A stretch of 64,000 bases of DNA from Tepidamorphus gemmatus (GTDB lineage Bacteria; Pseudomonadota; Alphaproteobacteria; Rhizobiales; Tepidamorphaceae), in assembly GCF_004346195.1 (NCBI RefSeq), contig NZ_SMAK01000011.1, positions 1 through 64,000 of the forward strand, in the 5' to 3' direction. Position numbers and translations under genes: made by a program. This document shows, one piece after another, positions 8,164 through 17,524 of the stretch. Positions within the stretch are counted from its first letter, which is position 1. Each line of letters begins with the position of its first letter. Below the pieces are notes generated by a model that was not told where the DNA came from, ran no database searches, and was given only the letters and a program-made list of their open reading frames with translations.

Positions 8164-9288
8164 ATGCCACCAGCCGCTCCCGGACAAACGGCCTACTCCG
8201 TCGCGCCACCGCATGACGGCCCCTATCTGGCCATCGAGAACGTGACGAAGCGCTTTGGCGGGTTCGCCGCGCTGAAGGGCGTTTCGCTGGAGGTCGCGCA
8301 CCGCGAATTCGTCTGCTTCCTCGGCCCGTCGGGCTGCGGCAAGACGACGCTGCTCAGGGCGATAGCCGGCCTGGACATCCAGACTTCAGGGCGCATCCAT
8401 CAGGGTGGCCGCGACATCTCGGCGCTGCCGCCGGGCGAACGCGATTTCGGCATCGTGTTCCAGTCCTACGCCCTGTTCCCCAACCTGACGATCCGCCGCA
8501 ACGTCGCCTATGGCCTCGAGAACCGCGGTCTGCGGCGCGCCGACATCCGGCGACGGGTGGACGAACTTCTCGATCTCGTCGGTCTCACCGACCAGGCGGA
8601 GAAGTACCCGGCGCAGCTGTCCGGCGGCCAGCAGCAGCGCGTCGCGCTGGCGCGGGCGCTGGCGCCGTCGCCCGGCCTGCTGCTGCTCGACGAGCCGCTG
8701 TCGGCGCTCGATGCCAAGGTTCGCGCCCGCCTGCGTTTCGAGATCAAGAAGCTGCAGCGCACCCTCGGTATCACCACCATCATGGTCACCCACGATCAGG
8801 AGGAAGCGTTGACGATGGCCGACCGGATCGTGGTGATGAACCAGGGCACGATCGAACAGGTCGGCTCCCCGATGCAGATCTATGCGACGCCGGCCTCCAC
8901 CTTCGTCGCCGATTTCATCGGCACCATGAACTTCGCGCCGGGTGTCATGGCCGGTCCCGGTCGTCTCCATGCCTATGGCGCCGAACTCGCCTGCGACGAG
9001 GACGGCATCCCGACGGGTACACCTGTCACGGTCGCGATCAGGCCTGAGGACATCGAGCTGGGCACGCAGCACGGCCGCAACGTCGTTGCCGGCGAGATTG
9101 CCTGGATCGAGTTCCTCGGCTCCTTCGTGCGGCTTGGGCTGCACCGGACCGGCACCGGCGAGGCGGGCATCCGGATCGACCTGCCGATCGCACGGGCGCG
9201 GCAGATGGCGTTGCAGGAGGGCACGGAAGTGTCGTTCGCGCTGCCGGCGGACCGGCTGCGCCTCTATCCGGAGAGTGCTCGTGGTTGA
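8164..9288 (+). CDS. phnT: phosphonate-type ABC transporter ATP-binding protein
   Basis: This 374-residue ABC ATPase powers the phnSTV importer at the cytoplasmic face. Walker A GPSGCGKTT lies near residue 55, the Q-loop is in FQSYALFPNLT, the signature LSGGQQQR lies near 152, Walker B LLLLDEP near 176, and the switch His in MVTHDQEEAL. The last 110 residues form a TOBE-type regulatory domain (IRPEDIELG). The start at 8164 follows an AAGGGGGA ribosome binding site. The upstream frame to 8047 is open but looks non-coding. The stop overlaps the permease start by 8 bases, which indicates translational coupling. Confidence 0.92.
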   Translation: MPPAAPGQTAYSVAPPHDGPYLAIENVTKRFGGFAALKGVSLEVAHREFVCFLGPSGCGKTTLLRAIAGLDIQTSGRIHQGGRDISALPPGERDFGIVFQSYALFPNLTIRRNVAYGLENRGLRRADIRRRVDELLDLVGLTDQAEKYPAQLSGGQQQRVALARALAPSPGLLLLDEPLSALDAKVRARLRFEIKKLQRTLGITTIMVTHDQEEALTMADRIVVMNQGTIEQVGSPMQIYATPASTFVADFIGTMNFAPGVMAGPGRLHAYGAELACDEDGIPTGTPVTVAIRPEDIELGTQHGRNVVAGEIAWIEFLGSFVRLGLHRTGTGEAGIRIDLPIARARQMALQEGTEVSFALPADRLRLYPESARG

Positions 9289-11308
9289 TGCGGCCCTGCC
9301 GGCGGCAACGGTGGCCTCGCCGGAGCTGCGGGTGCGTCCGCAACTCGGGCGCGACGACTGGATCATGCGCGCCTTCCTGGCCGTCATCGCGGTCTACCTG
9401 ACCGTGGCGCTGGCCCTGCCGCTTGCCACCATGGTGTCGAAGTCGTTCGAGGTCCGCACCTTTCCCTACGACTCCATCCACATCGCAAGGTTGGCCGAAG
9501 ACGGCAGCGAGGAGGTCAGGACTCTGGGCGATTGGGCTGCCGATGCCGGATTTGCCGAAGCCGTCGCCCAGGCGGGGCGGTCGAGTGCCATTCCCGCCGT
9601 CCGCCTGTTCCCCGGCTGGGATTCGCCGGACAGCACGGTCGTCGCCTACCGCGTGCTGAACCGGTCAGGCGAGGCCGGCACCGCCGAGTTCGACCGCAAG
9701 CAACTGCCGCTCGACGAATGGGTCGAGATTCCGCGCGATCAGATCCGCTCCGTCGTATTCCGGGCCGGAACCGCGCGGTCGGTCGCGAACTATGTGCGCT
9801 ATGTCACGACGCCGGCGCTGTTCAACTCGGTCGGGAACTCACTGTTGGTGGCGATTCTCACGACGGCGTTCACGGTGACGCTCGCCTTCGGTTTCGCCTA
9901 TGCGCTGACCCGCACGCAGATGCCTTTCAAGGGCGCATTCAAGACAATCGGGCTGGTGCCGATCCTGGTGCCGTCGCTGTTGCCCGGGATCGGACTCGTC
10001 TATCTGTTCGGTAACCAGGGTCTCCTGCGCGACATGCTGATGGGCCAGTCGATCTACGGCCCGATCGGCATCGTCATGGCCAGCGTATTCTTCACCTTTC
10101 CCCACGCGCTGATCATCATCACCGTCGCCCTGTCGATTTCCGACGCGAGACTCTACGAGGCAGCGACCGTCCTGCGTGCGCCTGCCCATCGGGTGTTCTG
10201 GACGGTGACCCTTCCCGGCGCGCGCTACGGGCTGATCTCGGCGGCCTTCGTGGTGTTCACCCTGACGATCACCGATTTCGGCGTGCCGAAGGTGATCGGC
10301 GGTCAGTACAACGTGCTGGCGGTCGACATCTACAAGCAGGTCGTCGGCCAGCAGAACTTCGAGATGGGTGCCGTCGTCTCGATCGTGCTGCTGATCCCGG
10401 CGGTGCTCGCCTTCGTCGTCGACCGGTTCGCCACCCGCAGGCAGGTGGCGCTGCTATCCTCGCGTGCCGTGCCCTACATGCCGAAGCCGAACGCGCGCCT
10501 CGACTGGACGATGTTCGGCTATTGCGCGGTGGTGTCGGCGTTGATCCTTGGCATTCTGGCCACGTGCCAGTTTGCGGCGCTGGTGACGTTCTGGCCGTAC
10601 AATCTCGAACTCACCCTGCGCCACTACAATTTCGACCTGGCCGACGGCGGCGGCTGGAAGAGCTACCGCAACTCGCTCACCCTGGCGCTTTGGACTGCGT
10701 TCGTCGGAACCGGTGTCATCTTCCTTTGTGCCTATGTGGTGGAAAGGGTCCGTGCCTTCGATTCCGGCAGGGCGGCCGTTCAATTCCTGGCGATGATGCC
10801 GATGGCGATCCCGGGCATGGTGCTCGGATTGTCCTACATCTTCTTCTTCAACAGTCCGGCCAATCCGCTCAATGTCATCTACGGCACCATGGCGATCCTG
10901 GTGATTTCGACGATCACCCACTTCTACACGGTTGCGCATCTGACGGCGGTGACGGCGCTCAAGCAGATGGATCCGGAGTTCGAGTCGGTGTCCGCTTCTC
11001 TCAAGCAGCCGGTCACACGGGTGTTCGCGCGTGTGACGATACCGGTCTGCACGCCAGCGATCCTCGACATCTGGATCTACCTGTTCGTCAACGCGATGAC
11101 GACGGTTTCGGCGGTGGTGTTTCTCTATTCACCGCTGACGACGCTCGCTTCGGTAGCCGTGCTCAACATGGATGATGCCGGCCAGCTTCCGGCGGCCGCG
11201 GCGATGGGGATGATGATCTTCTACACCAACCTGGTGATGCGGGTCGTTCATCTGGGCGTCGGGCGTCTGGTACAGCGCCGCACGCAGGCCTGGCGCATCG
11301 GCAGCTGA
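9281..11308 (+). CDS. phnV: double-domain ABC permease with extra periplasmic segment
   Basis: This 675-residue permease carries two fused binding-protein-dependent transport domains, each ending in an EAA-type loop: YEAATVLRAPAHRVFWTVTLPGA in the first half (described, not quoted in full) and a degenerate counterpart near residue 570. About 12 transmembrane helices are visible. Between the first helix (about residues 30-50) and the second (about 185) is a hydrophilic stretch of roughly 130 residues with PAVRLFPGWDSPD and DEWVEIPRDQ, likely periplasmic. This makes the protein longer than FbpB-like permeases of about 550-580 residues. The GTG at 9281 follows CCGGAGAG. It is the last gene of the phnSTV operon. 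Confidence 0.88.
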   Translation: MVDAALPAATVASPELRVRPQLGRDDWIMRAFLAVIAVYLTVALALPLATMVSKSFEVRTFPYDSIHIARLAEDGSEEVRTLGDWAADAGFAEAVAQAGRSSAIPAVRLFPGWDSPDSTVVAYRVLNRSGEAGTAEFDRKQLPLDEWVEIPRDQIRSVVFRAGTARSVANYVRYVTTPALFNSVGNSLLVAILTTAFTVTLAFGFAYALTRTQMPFKGAFKTIGLVPILVPSLLPGIGLVYLFGNQGLLRDMLMGQSIYGPIGIVMASVFFTFPHALIIITVALSISDARLYEAATVLRAPAHRVFWTVTLPGARYGLISAAFVVFTLTITDFGVPKVIGGQYNVLAVDIYKQVVGQQNFEMGAVVSIVLLIPAVLAFVVDRFATRRQVALLSSRAVPYMPKPNARLDWTMFGYCAVVSALILGILATCQFAALVTFWPYNLELTLRHYNFDLADGGGWKSYRNSLTLALWTAFVGTGVIFLCAYVVERVRAFDSGRAAVQFLAMMPMAIPGMVLGLSYIFFFNSPANPLNVIYGTMAILVISTITHFYTVAHLTAVTALKQMDPEFESVSASLKQPVTRVFARVTIPVCTPAILDIWIYLFVNAMTTVSAVVFLYSPLTTLASVAVLNMDDAGQLPAAAAMGMMIFYTNLVMRVVHLGVGRLVQRRTQAWRIGS

Positions 11309-11506
11309 TGACGGGATCCCGTCCGGTTGCCTGAAAACGAGGCAGGTGAAGGGCTTCGACTGTCGTTTCCCCGTCAGATCGACCTGCTATCGGCAGATCA
11401 GCAATGGTCTGCGTCCCGATGCGATGGCGACGTGGCCGCCGCCCGCCTCCCGGATAATGCGCACTGACCGGAGACCCCCTTCTCGTCCGGCTTGAGGAAG
11501 GGTCTC

Positions 11507-11955
11507 CTGAGTTTCATTCCTGGCCTCATGCGGCATGCTTTCCAGAGCGGATCTCATTGCGCACTCCGCCGGAGGCATGTTGCCGCGCGTCGCGTGTGGT
11601 CGGTGATGGTTGTCATCCTCGTTTCATGACGTGATGGCGCTGCAGGCTTCGGTGAGCGTCGGGAACAGCGTGTCGTTGCGGCGTCGTCCCGGAAGACCTG
11701 TTGAAGCTTTCGGCGAAGGCGTTCGGACTCGGTCTCCCCGGCGCGATGCAGTGCAATCCGCCGCCGGTCTGTCGGCACCGGCGCAGGACCGCCCTCGAGG
11801 TCAGTTCGGTGCCGTTGCCGGAGACAATCGTGTCCGGCCGGCCTCGCCGGCGGATGATGGCATCCGGCTCCCGCACGACACGCAGGCCTGACAGCGGTGT
11901 CGACGATCAGCGCCAGGCATTCCCGCGTGCAGTCGTCGACGACGGCCAGTGATGT
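11507..11955 (-). pseudogene. decayed IS3-family transposase (orfB) fragment
   Basis: Reading the minus strand across frames gives the C-terminal half of an IS3-type DDE transposase. First comes AVVDDCTRECLALIVDT, then after a frameshift RGRPDTIVSGNGTELTS (the second catalytic Asp region, here SGN instead of SDN). This is followed by HCIAPGRPSPNAFAESFN with the Glu, then in another frame DDNHHRPHATR and finally NMPPAECAMRSALE. At least three frame changes are needed and no N-terminal half or orfA exists, so it is dead. Its 5' end begins within a few bases of the gpdQ stop. An imperfect inverted repeat, GGAGACCC/GGGTCTCC, sits at 11470-11477 and 11500-11507, just past its 3' end. Confidence 0.85.
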
Positions 11956-12785
11956 CACTCGGCCTTGCCCGGATAGTCCGGATCGGCGACGAACGGAAAC
12001 GGGCCCGGATAATCCTCGACATAGGCACCGTGCGAGACCAGGCCATCGGCCTCGTTCCAGCGATGGAGCGCGAAGGCGGCTGGCTCCATGACGAAATGCG
12101 CCGGTCCATCCGGCCTGAGGTCGAGCACCACCTGGTGGGCGACGCCCGGCACGACCTGTACGACGGTTCCGGCAAAGCGGGTGACGATTGGCCGGTGGTC
12201 GTGGCCGCAGACGATCGCCAGCACGTTGCCGTGGCCGCCGACGATCTCGGCGAGTTCCGATCGCGACCGCAGATTGATCCTGTCCATGTGCTGAACGCCC
12301 GTGACGATCGGCGGATGGTGGACGGCAATCAGTGTCGGCCTGTCCGGGGCCGCGGCGAGAGCGGCCTTCAGGAAGTCGAGGCGGCGCGGGCAGAGCTCGC
12401 CATGACCGTGGCCGGGCACGACGGAGTCGAGCATGACCAGCCGCACCGGGTGGTCATCGACCGTGTACTGGACGAAATCCGGGTCCGCACCGATGCCCGG
12501 CAGGTGGCCGAGCACCGCCTTGAGGTTTTCGCGGCGGTCGTGATTGCCGGGGATCAGGTAGACCGGCATGGTGAGCCAGCGGGCGATCAGTTCGCCAAGC
12601 AGCTCATATTCCTCGACGAGACCGCAATCGGTCAGGTCGCCGGTAATGATTACCGCGTCCGGGCGCGGGTTGAGCCGGGAGACGGCCCGGAAGGCACGTT
12701 CGGTGAGCATGCTGGTCTCGGCGATCCGGTAGGCGGGCTTGCCGACGGGGCGCAGATGCAGGTCGGTGATCTGGGCGATGAGCAT
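11955..12785 (-). CDS. gpdQ: GpdQ-like glycerophosphodiesterase (binuclear metallophosphoesterase)
   Basis: This 276-residue calcineurin-like phosphodiesterase probably hydrolyses glycerophosphodiesters to glycerol-3-phosphate. The metal ligands sit where they do in Enterobacter GpdQ: Asp8 and His10 (ITDLH), Asp50 (TGDLTD), Asn81 (PGNHD, one residue later), His156 (VHHPP), and His195/His197 (CGHDH). The tail HRW-x6-LVSHGAYVEDYPGP also resembles GpdQ rather than cAMP phosphodiesterase CpdA, though CpdA remains an alternative. I chose the ATG at 12785, because the frame upstream is open but low-complexity. It lies directly downstream of ugpB, and Ugp imports the same class of substrate. No signal peptide is seen, so it acts in the cytoplasm. 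Confidence 0.85.
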   Translation of the reverse strand: MLIAQITDLHLRPVGKPAYRIAETSMLTERAFRAVSRLNPRPDAVIITGDLTDCGLVEEYELLGELIARWLTMPVYLIPGNHDRRENLKAVLGHLPGIGADPDFVQYTVDDHPVRLVMLDSVVPGHGHGELCPRRLDFLKAALAAAPDRPTLIAVHHPPIVTGVQHMDRINLRSRSELAEIVGGHGNVLAIVCGHDHRPIVTRFAGTVVQVVPGVAHQVVLDLRPDGPAHFVMEPAAFALHRWNEADGLVSHGAYVEDYPGPFPFVADPDYPGKAE

Positions 12786-12953
12786 TGGGAACAATCCGCA
12801 CTGACGGAAGTGAGGTATCGGGCGCTGCGCAACACTAGCGTGTCGCCCCGTACTTCGCATCGCGGCGATCCGGGAACAGGACGCAGGAGACGTCCGCGGA
12901 TCGTCGCGTTGCGATACCGGCTTGCGCTTCTTGTGGGGGGGACGACGCGGATC

Positions 12954-12978
12954 GGGGCCGCCAGGCGGGTGCGGCCCC
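12954..12978 (-). terminator. hairpin between ugpB and gpdQ
   Basis: GGGGCCGC (12954-12961) pairs perfectly with GCGGCCCC (12971-12978) around a 9-base loop, 24 bases past the ugpB stop. No T-run follows on the minus strand, so it may only attenuate read-through from ugp into gpdQ. Confidence 0.5.
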
Positions 12979-13002
12979 AACCGGCTCGTCAGCCGAGCAG
13001 TG

Positions 13003-14322
13003 TCAGTTCAGGTAGCTGAGCGCCGTGGCCTCGACATAGGGGCGCATCAGGGCGTCGGCCGCGGCCTGGGCGTCCTTGAGTGCCTGAGCCGGATCCTTCT
13101 TGCCGGAAAGAACCGCCTGTACCTCGTCCTCGAGCGCCTTGCGCACGCCGACGGTGTTGTAGGTGGCGAACCACGAGCCGGCATGGGCGAGCTGGTCGAG
13201 CGCAACCTTGGCATCGGGATGCTCGACGAGGAAGGCCTTCATCTCGTCGGAGTCGTAGGCGTGGCGGTTGGGGGCGAAGTAGCCGGTGAAGCGGCTCCAG
13301 TGGCCGGAGATCTCGGGACTCGTCAGCCACTTGACCAGTTCGAAGCCGGCCTTCTTCTGCTCCTCCGACAGGCCCTTCGGCATCATCAGCGAGGCACCGC
13401 CGATCGGCACCGCATTGCGGACGTTCCTCGGCACGAAGGCAACCCGGTAGGGCTCCTTCATGTTCTCGCGAACGAAGCTGAGCGAACCGGTCGACAGGAT
13501 CATGGTGCCGAGCTGGCCGGCGAAGAAGGCCGAGGTGACGGAGTTGGCGTCGTTGACGCCTTCCGGCATCACCTTGTACTCGAACACCATGTCGTGCAGC
13601 AGGTTCAGCGCGCCGAGCATCGTCGGGGTGTCGTAGTAGACCTCGCCGGCGTAGTTCTGGTTGTAGTACTGGCCGCCGTTCGACATGTTCAGGGCGCTGG
13701 TGATCCAGCCGAGGTAGTCGTAGGTGGTCGGCATCATCACGCCCCACTGCTCGACCTTGTCGCCGTTGCGCCTTGTGAGCTTCTGCGCGGCGTCGATCCA
13801 TTCGGCCCAGGTGGCCGGCGGATTGTCGGGATCGAGACCGGCCTCCTCGAACAGACGGACATTGTAGTAGAGCAGCGGCGTCGAGTTGTGGAAGGGCACG
13901 CCATAGACCTTGCCATCGATCAGGGCGTTGCCATGCAGCGCCGGCCAGAAGTCATCCATGAATTCGGCGGGCGTCTTTCCCTCGGCGGCAATCAGCTCGT
14001 CATAGGGCTCGACTTCGCCGTTGATCACGTATTCGAGAATGAAGCTGGCGCTCATGATGACCGCAGCCGGCGGCTGGCCGGCCTTGATGGCAGCGCGGGT
14101 CTTGAGGTTGGTCTCGTCATAGGAGCCGGTGTAGACCGGCGTCACCTTGATGTCCGGGTGCTCGCTGTTGAACCGGGCGACCAGGTTCTCCATCTCGTTG
14201 GCGAGCTTGCCCTGGACAGGCACGGGGAAGAACAGCTGGATCTCGGTGGCAGCCTGGGCCGGGGTTAGGCTCAGGCCAGAGGCGACGGCAACCGCCGCCG
14301 CCGAGCGCATCAGGGCATTCAT
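13003..14322 (-). CDS. ugpB: glycerol-3-phosphate/glycerophosphodiester ABC transporter, binding protein
   Basis: This 439-residue periplasmic binding protein has a signal peptide ending AQAA at residue 25. It carries UgpB-type motifs: EIQLFFPVPVQGKLANEM at the start of the mature protein, FNSEHPDIKVTPVYTGSYDET, VYGVPFHNSTPLLYYN, and GGASLMMPKG near residue 312. UgpB delivers sn-glycerol-3-phosphate or glycerophosphodiesters to the UgpAEC membrane complex. It is the third gene of a minus-strand ugpA-ugpE-ugpB operon, 10 bases after ugpE. With a PHO box upstream of the operon and a GpdQ-like enzyme downstream, the context supports organophosphate scavenging. A general sugar-binding role is the alternative. 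Confidence 0.9.
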   Translation of the reverse strand: MNALMRSAAAVAVASGLSLTPAQAATEIQLFFPVPVQGKLANEMENLVARFNSEHPDIKVTPVYTGSYDETNLKTRAAIKAGQPPAAVIMSASFILEYVINGEVEPYDELIAAEGKTPAEFMDDFWPALHGNALIDGKVYGVPFHNSTPLLYYNVRLFEEAGLDPDNPPATWAEWIDAAQKLTRRNGDKVEQWGVMMPTTYDYLGWITSALNMSNGGQYYNQNYAGEVYYDTPTMLGALNLLHDMVFEYKVMPEGVNDANSVTSAFFAGQLGTMILSTGSLSFVRENMKEPYRVAFVPRNVRNAVPIGGASLMMPKGLSEEQKKAGFELVKWLTSPEISGHWSRFTGYFAPNRHAYDSDEMKAFLVEHPDAKVALDQLAHAGSWFATYNTVGVRKALEDEVQAVLSGKKDPAQALKDAQAAADALMRPYVEATALSYLN

Positions 14323-14332
14323 TGGCAGACTC

Positions 14333-15169
14333 CTATTTGATGCCAGTGAAGACGAAACTCGACACGAAACGACGCTGGAACAGCACGAAGGCGATCAGCA
14401 GCGGCGCCGCCACCAACAGCGTGCCGGCGGCGATCAGCCCCCATTGCGAGCCGCTCTCGGCGCTGCGCGTGAAACTCGCCAGACCGACCGTCAGGACACG
14501 GTTCGACGGCGATGAGGTCACCATCAGCGGCCACAGGAACTCGTTCCAGTGCGCGGTGACCGAGACGATCGCGAAGGCGATGAAGCCGGGTCGCGCCAGC
14601 GGCACCAGGATCCTGCAGATGATCTGGGCGCGGCTGGCGCCATCGACGCGCGCAGCCTCCTCGAAATCGCGCGGGATGGTCCTGAAGGTCTGGCGCATCA
14701 GGAACACGCCGAAGGCGGAGGCGAAGTAGGGCGCCATCACGCCGACCAAGGTGTCGTAGAGGCCGAACTTCGACAGCGTGATCAGGTTCGGCACGATCAG
14801 GATCGGCGGAACCAGCATCAGCTGCATCAGGAACAGGTAGAAGAATGCTTGCCTACCCGGGAATTCGAGCCTGGCGAAGGCATAGCCGGCGCAGGTAATG
14901 GTCACGAGTTGGACCGCCAGCACCCCGGCGCACAGGATCGCGGTGTTCAGATACCAGAGCGGAAAGTTGCCGGACTGCCAGGCATCGACGAAGTTGCCGA
15001 AGCCGGACTGCGCGGAGGGGATCAGCGATGCGATGTCGGCGCCTCCGGCTGCATCCGGCCTGAGCGAGGCGATCAGCATCCAGGCGAACGGGGTGACCCA
15101 GATCACCGCGACCGCCACGAGCAGGATCGTGGCAGCAAGGCGGGGCGAGCCGGAACGTGATGCGGTCAT
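14333..15169 (-). CDS. ugpE: Ugp-type ABC transporter permease (MalG-like)
   Basis: This 278-residue permease has six transmembrane segments (first at about 13-35, last at about 250-270). The cytoplasmic EAA loop FEEAARVDGASRAQIICRIL near residue 175 contacts the ATPase. It pairs with UgpA to form the membrane channel. Between UgpA and UgpB in a tight operon (3-base and 10-base gaps), it is assigned by position and by typical MalG-subfamily length. The loop between helices 1 and 2 carries ADIASLIPSAQSGFGNF, usual for carbohydrate-type importers. Confidence 0.9.
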   Translation of the reverse strand: MTASRSGSPRLAATILLVAVAVIWVTPFAWMLIASLRPDAAGGADIASLIPSAQSGFGNFVDAWQSGNFPLWYLNTAILCAGVLAVQLVTITCAGYAFARLEFPGRQAFFYLFLMQLMLVPPILIVPNLITLSKFGLYDTLVGVMAPYFASAFGVFLMRQTFRTIPRDFEEAARVDGASRAQIICRILVPLARPGFIAFAIVSVTAHWNEFLWPLMVTSSPSNRVLTVGLASFTRSAESGSQWGLIAAGTLLVAAPLLIAFVLFQRRFVSSFVFTGIK

Positions 15170-15172
15170 GGT

Positions 15173-16096
15173 TCAGCCCTCGTAATGGATGCCGTGTTCG
15201 AGCGTGCGCAGCGAGACGGCGGAGATGACGAGGAGGGCGGCGACGGTGACGACCGTGGCGGCGGCGGCCAAGCCGATGTCGTAGTTCTCGTGCGCCTGCT
15301 GGTAGATGTAGTACAGCAGCACGTTGGTCGAGTCGCTGGGACCCCCGCCGGTCAGCAGGATGATGTGGTCGACATTGGTCAGCACCTGCAGCAGCGCGAT
15401 GACCACGACGAAGGCGAGTGTCGGCCGTAGCAGCGGCAGGGTGATGCGCCGGAACCGCTGCACGGCCTTGGCACCCTCGACGCGGGCGGATTCGTACAAC
15501 TCGTCGGGGATGGCCTGCAGTCCGGCGAGGAAGAACAGCATGTAGTAGCCGGCGTTCTTCCAGACGGTCAGGCCCATCAGCGACCACAGCGCCAGGTCGG
15601 GATTGCCGATCCAGTTGGTCGTGCCGAAGCCCAGACTGCCGAGATAGTAGTCGAGCAGGCCGAAGCGCGGCTGGAAGATGAAGCTGAACAGTGCCGACGC
15701 CGCCACCAGCGGGATCATCACCGGGAGGATGAAGACCGTCCGCAGCCCGGAGGTCAGTCGCGTCGTCTCCTGCAGACCGACGGCGAAGGCGAGCGCCAGG
15801 ACGATGCTGGGAACCACCGTGCCGACCGCGAAGACGATGTTGTTCTGGGCCGCGCGGGCAAAGCGTGCGTCGGCGAACAGCCGCTGGAAGTTGTCGAGCC
15901 CGGTGCGGGTCGCGCCGCCGAAGGATTCGACGGTCAGCGATTGCCAGGCGACCTGAACCACAGGCCAGTAGGTGAACAGCGCCAGAAACACGAGCGAAGG
16001 GGCGAGCAGCAGCAGCGCCACGCCAAAAGTTTCATGGATTCGCGATTTACGTGCAGAATCCGCAAGATGCACGCCTGACAGGGTAGTGTCGGTCAT
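15173..16096 (-). CDS. ugpA: Ugp-type ABC transporter permease (MalF-like)
   Basis: This 307-residue permease is first in the minus-strand ugpAEB operon. Six transmembrane segments are visible, starting with FGVALLLLAPSLVFLALF near residue 24, and the EAA-type loop reads ESARVEGAKAVQRFRRITLP near residue 210. The ATG at 16096 has an AAGGGGGC ribosome binding site, and an in-frame start at 16132 is less likely. A triple PHO-box-like repeat lies 40 bases upstream. Its ATPase partner, ugpC, is transcribed divergently. Confidence 0.9.
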   Translation of the reverse strand: MTDTTLSGVHLADSARKSRIHETFGVALLLLAPSLVFLALFTYWPVVQVAWQSLTVESFGGATRTGLDNFQRLFADARFARAAQNNIVFAVGTVVPSIVLALAFAVGLQETTRLTSGLRTVFILPVMIPLVAASALFSFIFQPRFGLLDYYLGSLGFGTTNWIGNPDLALWSLMGLTVWKNAGYYMLFFLAGLQAIPDELYESARVEGAKAVQRFRRITLPLLRPTLAFVVVIALLQVLTNVDHIILLTGGGPSDSTNVLLYYIYQQAHENYDIGLAAAATVVTVAALLVISAVSLRTLEHGIHYEG

Positions 16097-16135
16097 TGCT
16101 TGCCCCCTTCTTGGCGCGCACCATCGGAGCAATCC

Positions 16136-16164
16136 GTGACAGGTGAATGAGAGGATGATGACGC
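16136..16164 (-). promoter_or_regulatory. tandem PHO box upstream of ugpAEB
   Basis: Read on the minus strand, three heptamers repeat every 11 bases: GCGTCAT, CTCTCAT and CTGTCAC, matching CTGTCAT at 5, 6 and 6 of 7 positions. On the plus strand they are 16158-16164, 16147-16153 and 16136-16142. Spacing and direction fit PhoB activation of ugpA, whose ATG is at 16096. The site could also serve divergent ugpC. Confidence 0.7.
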
Positions 16165-16253
16165 GTCGGTGACTGTGGAGAACCCCATCATCGAGGTGTC
16201 ATCGACAACGGTTACGCAGGCGTCCGAAGTCGAGCGAGAAGGGAGCCGTCGCG

Positions 16254-17312
<1,059 letters not shown>

Positions 17313-17335
17313 GGAGTCGGCCCGGTGACATCGCC

Positions 17336-17349
17336 TTGATCCCGATCAA
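17336..17349 (+). promoter_or_regulatory. perfect FNR/FixK-type box with class II promoter geometry
   Basis: TTGATCCCGATCAA is a perfect match to TTGAT-N4-ATCAA. A TGCTATC sequence at 17374-17380 could be the -10 element. With a start site near 17385 the box would be centred close to -41.5, the classic class II activator position. The next gene begins at 17411. Confidence 0.8.
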
Positions 17350-17410
17350 TGCGCCGGTGCAGGCGCCGATCCCTGCTATCCGGGTTGCACGAGCCGGAAG
17401 GAGGGTGACG

Positions 17411-17524
17411 ATGAGTGGTACCGAGATCCTGGTCGTAGCGGGGATCCTGACCATGTTCGCCTATTTCATGGTCGTTCTCGCGCTCGCCGACGCGATGTGG
17501 CGCAAGGCGCGGCAGGCGAAATAG
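17411..17524 (+). CDS. 37-residue single-span membrane protein under an FNR box
   Basis: This tiny protein has a short N-terminus (MSGTE), one transmembrane helix (about residues 6-27, ILVVAGILTMFAYFMVVLAL), and a basic cytoplasmic-type tail (MWRKARQAK). A strong GGAGGG ribosome binding site sits 6 bases before the ATG, and a perfect FNR/FixK box lies 61 bases upstream. A dedicated promoter and ribosome binding site argue it is real despite its size. Small one-helix proteins behind FNR boxes often belong to terminal oxidases or other respiratory complexes, but no such genes are nearby. Its partner is unknown, and a strong hairpin follows at 17610. Confidence 0.7.
   Translation: MSGTEILVVAGILTMFAYFMVVLALADAMWRKARQAK

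Noticed and set aside
11470-11507. Inverted repeat GGAGACCC/GGGTCTCC near the IS remnant as an intact IS terminal repeat pair
   Set aside because: Both copies lie on one side of the remnant and are too short and close; no second end or target duplication is visible.
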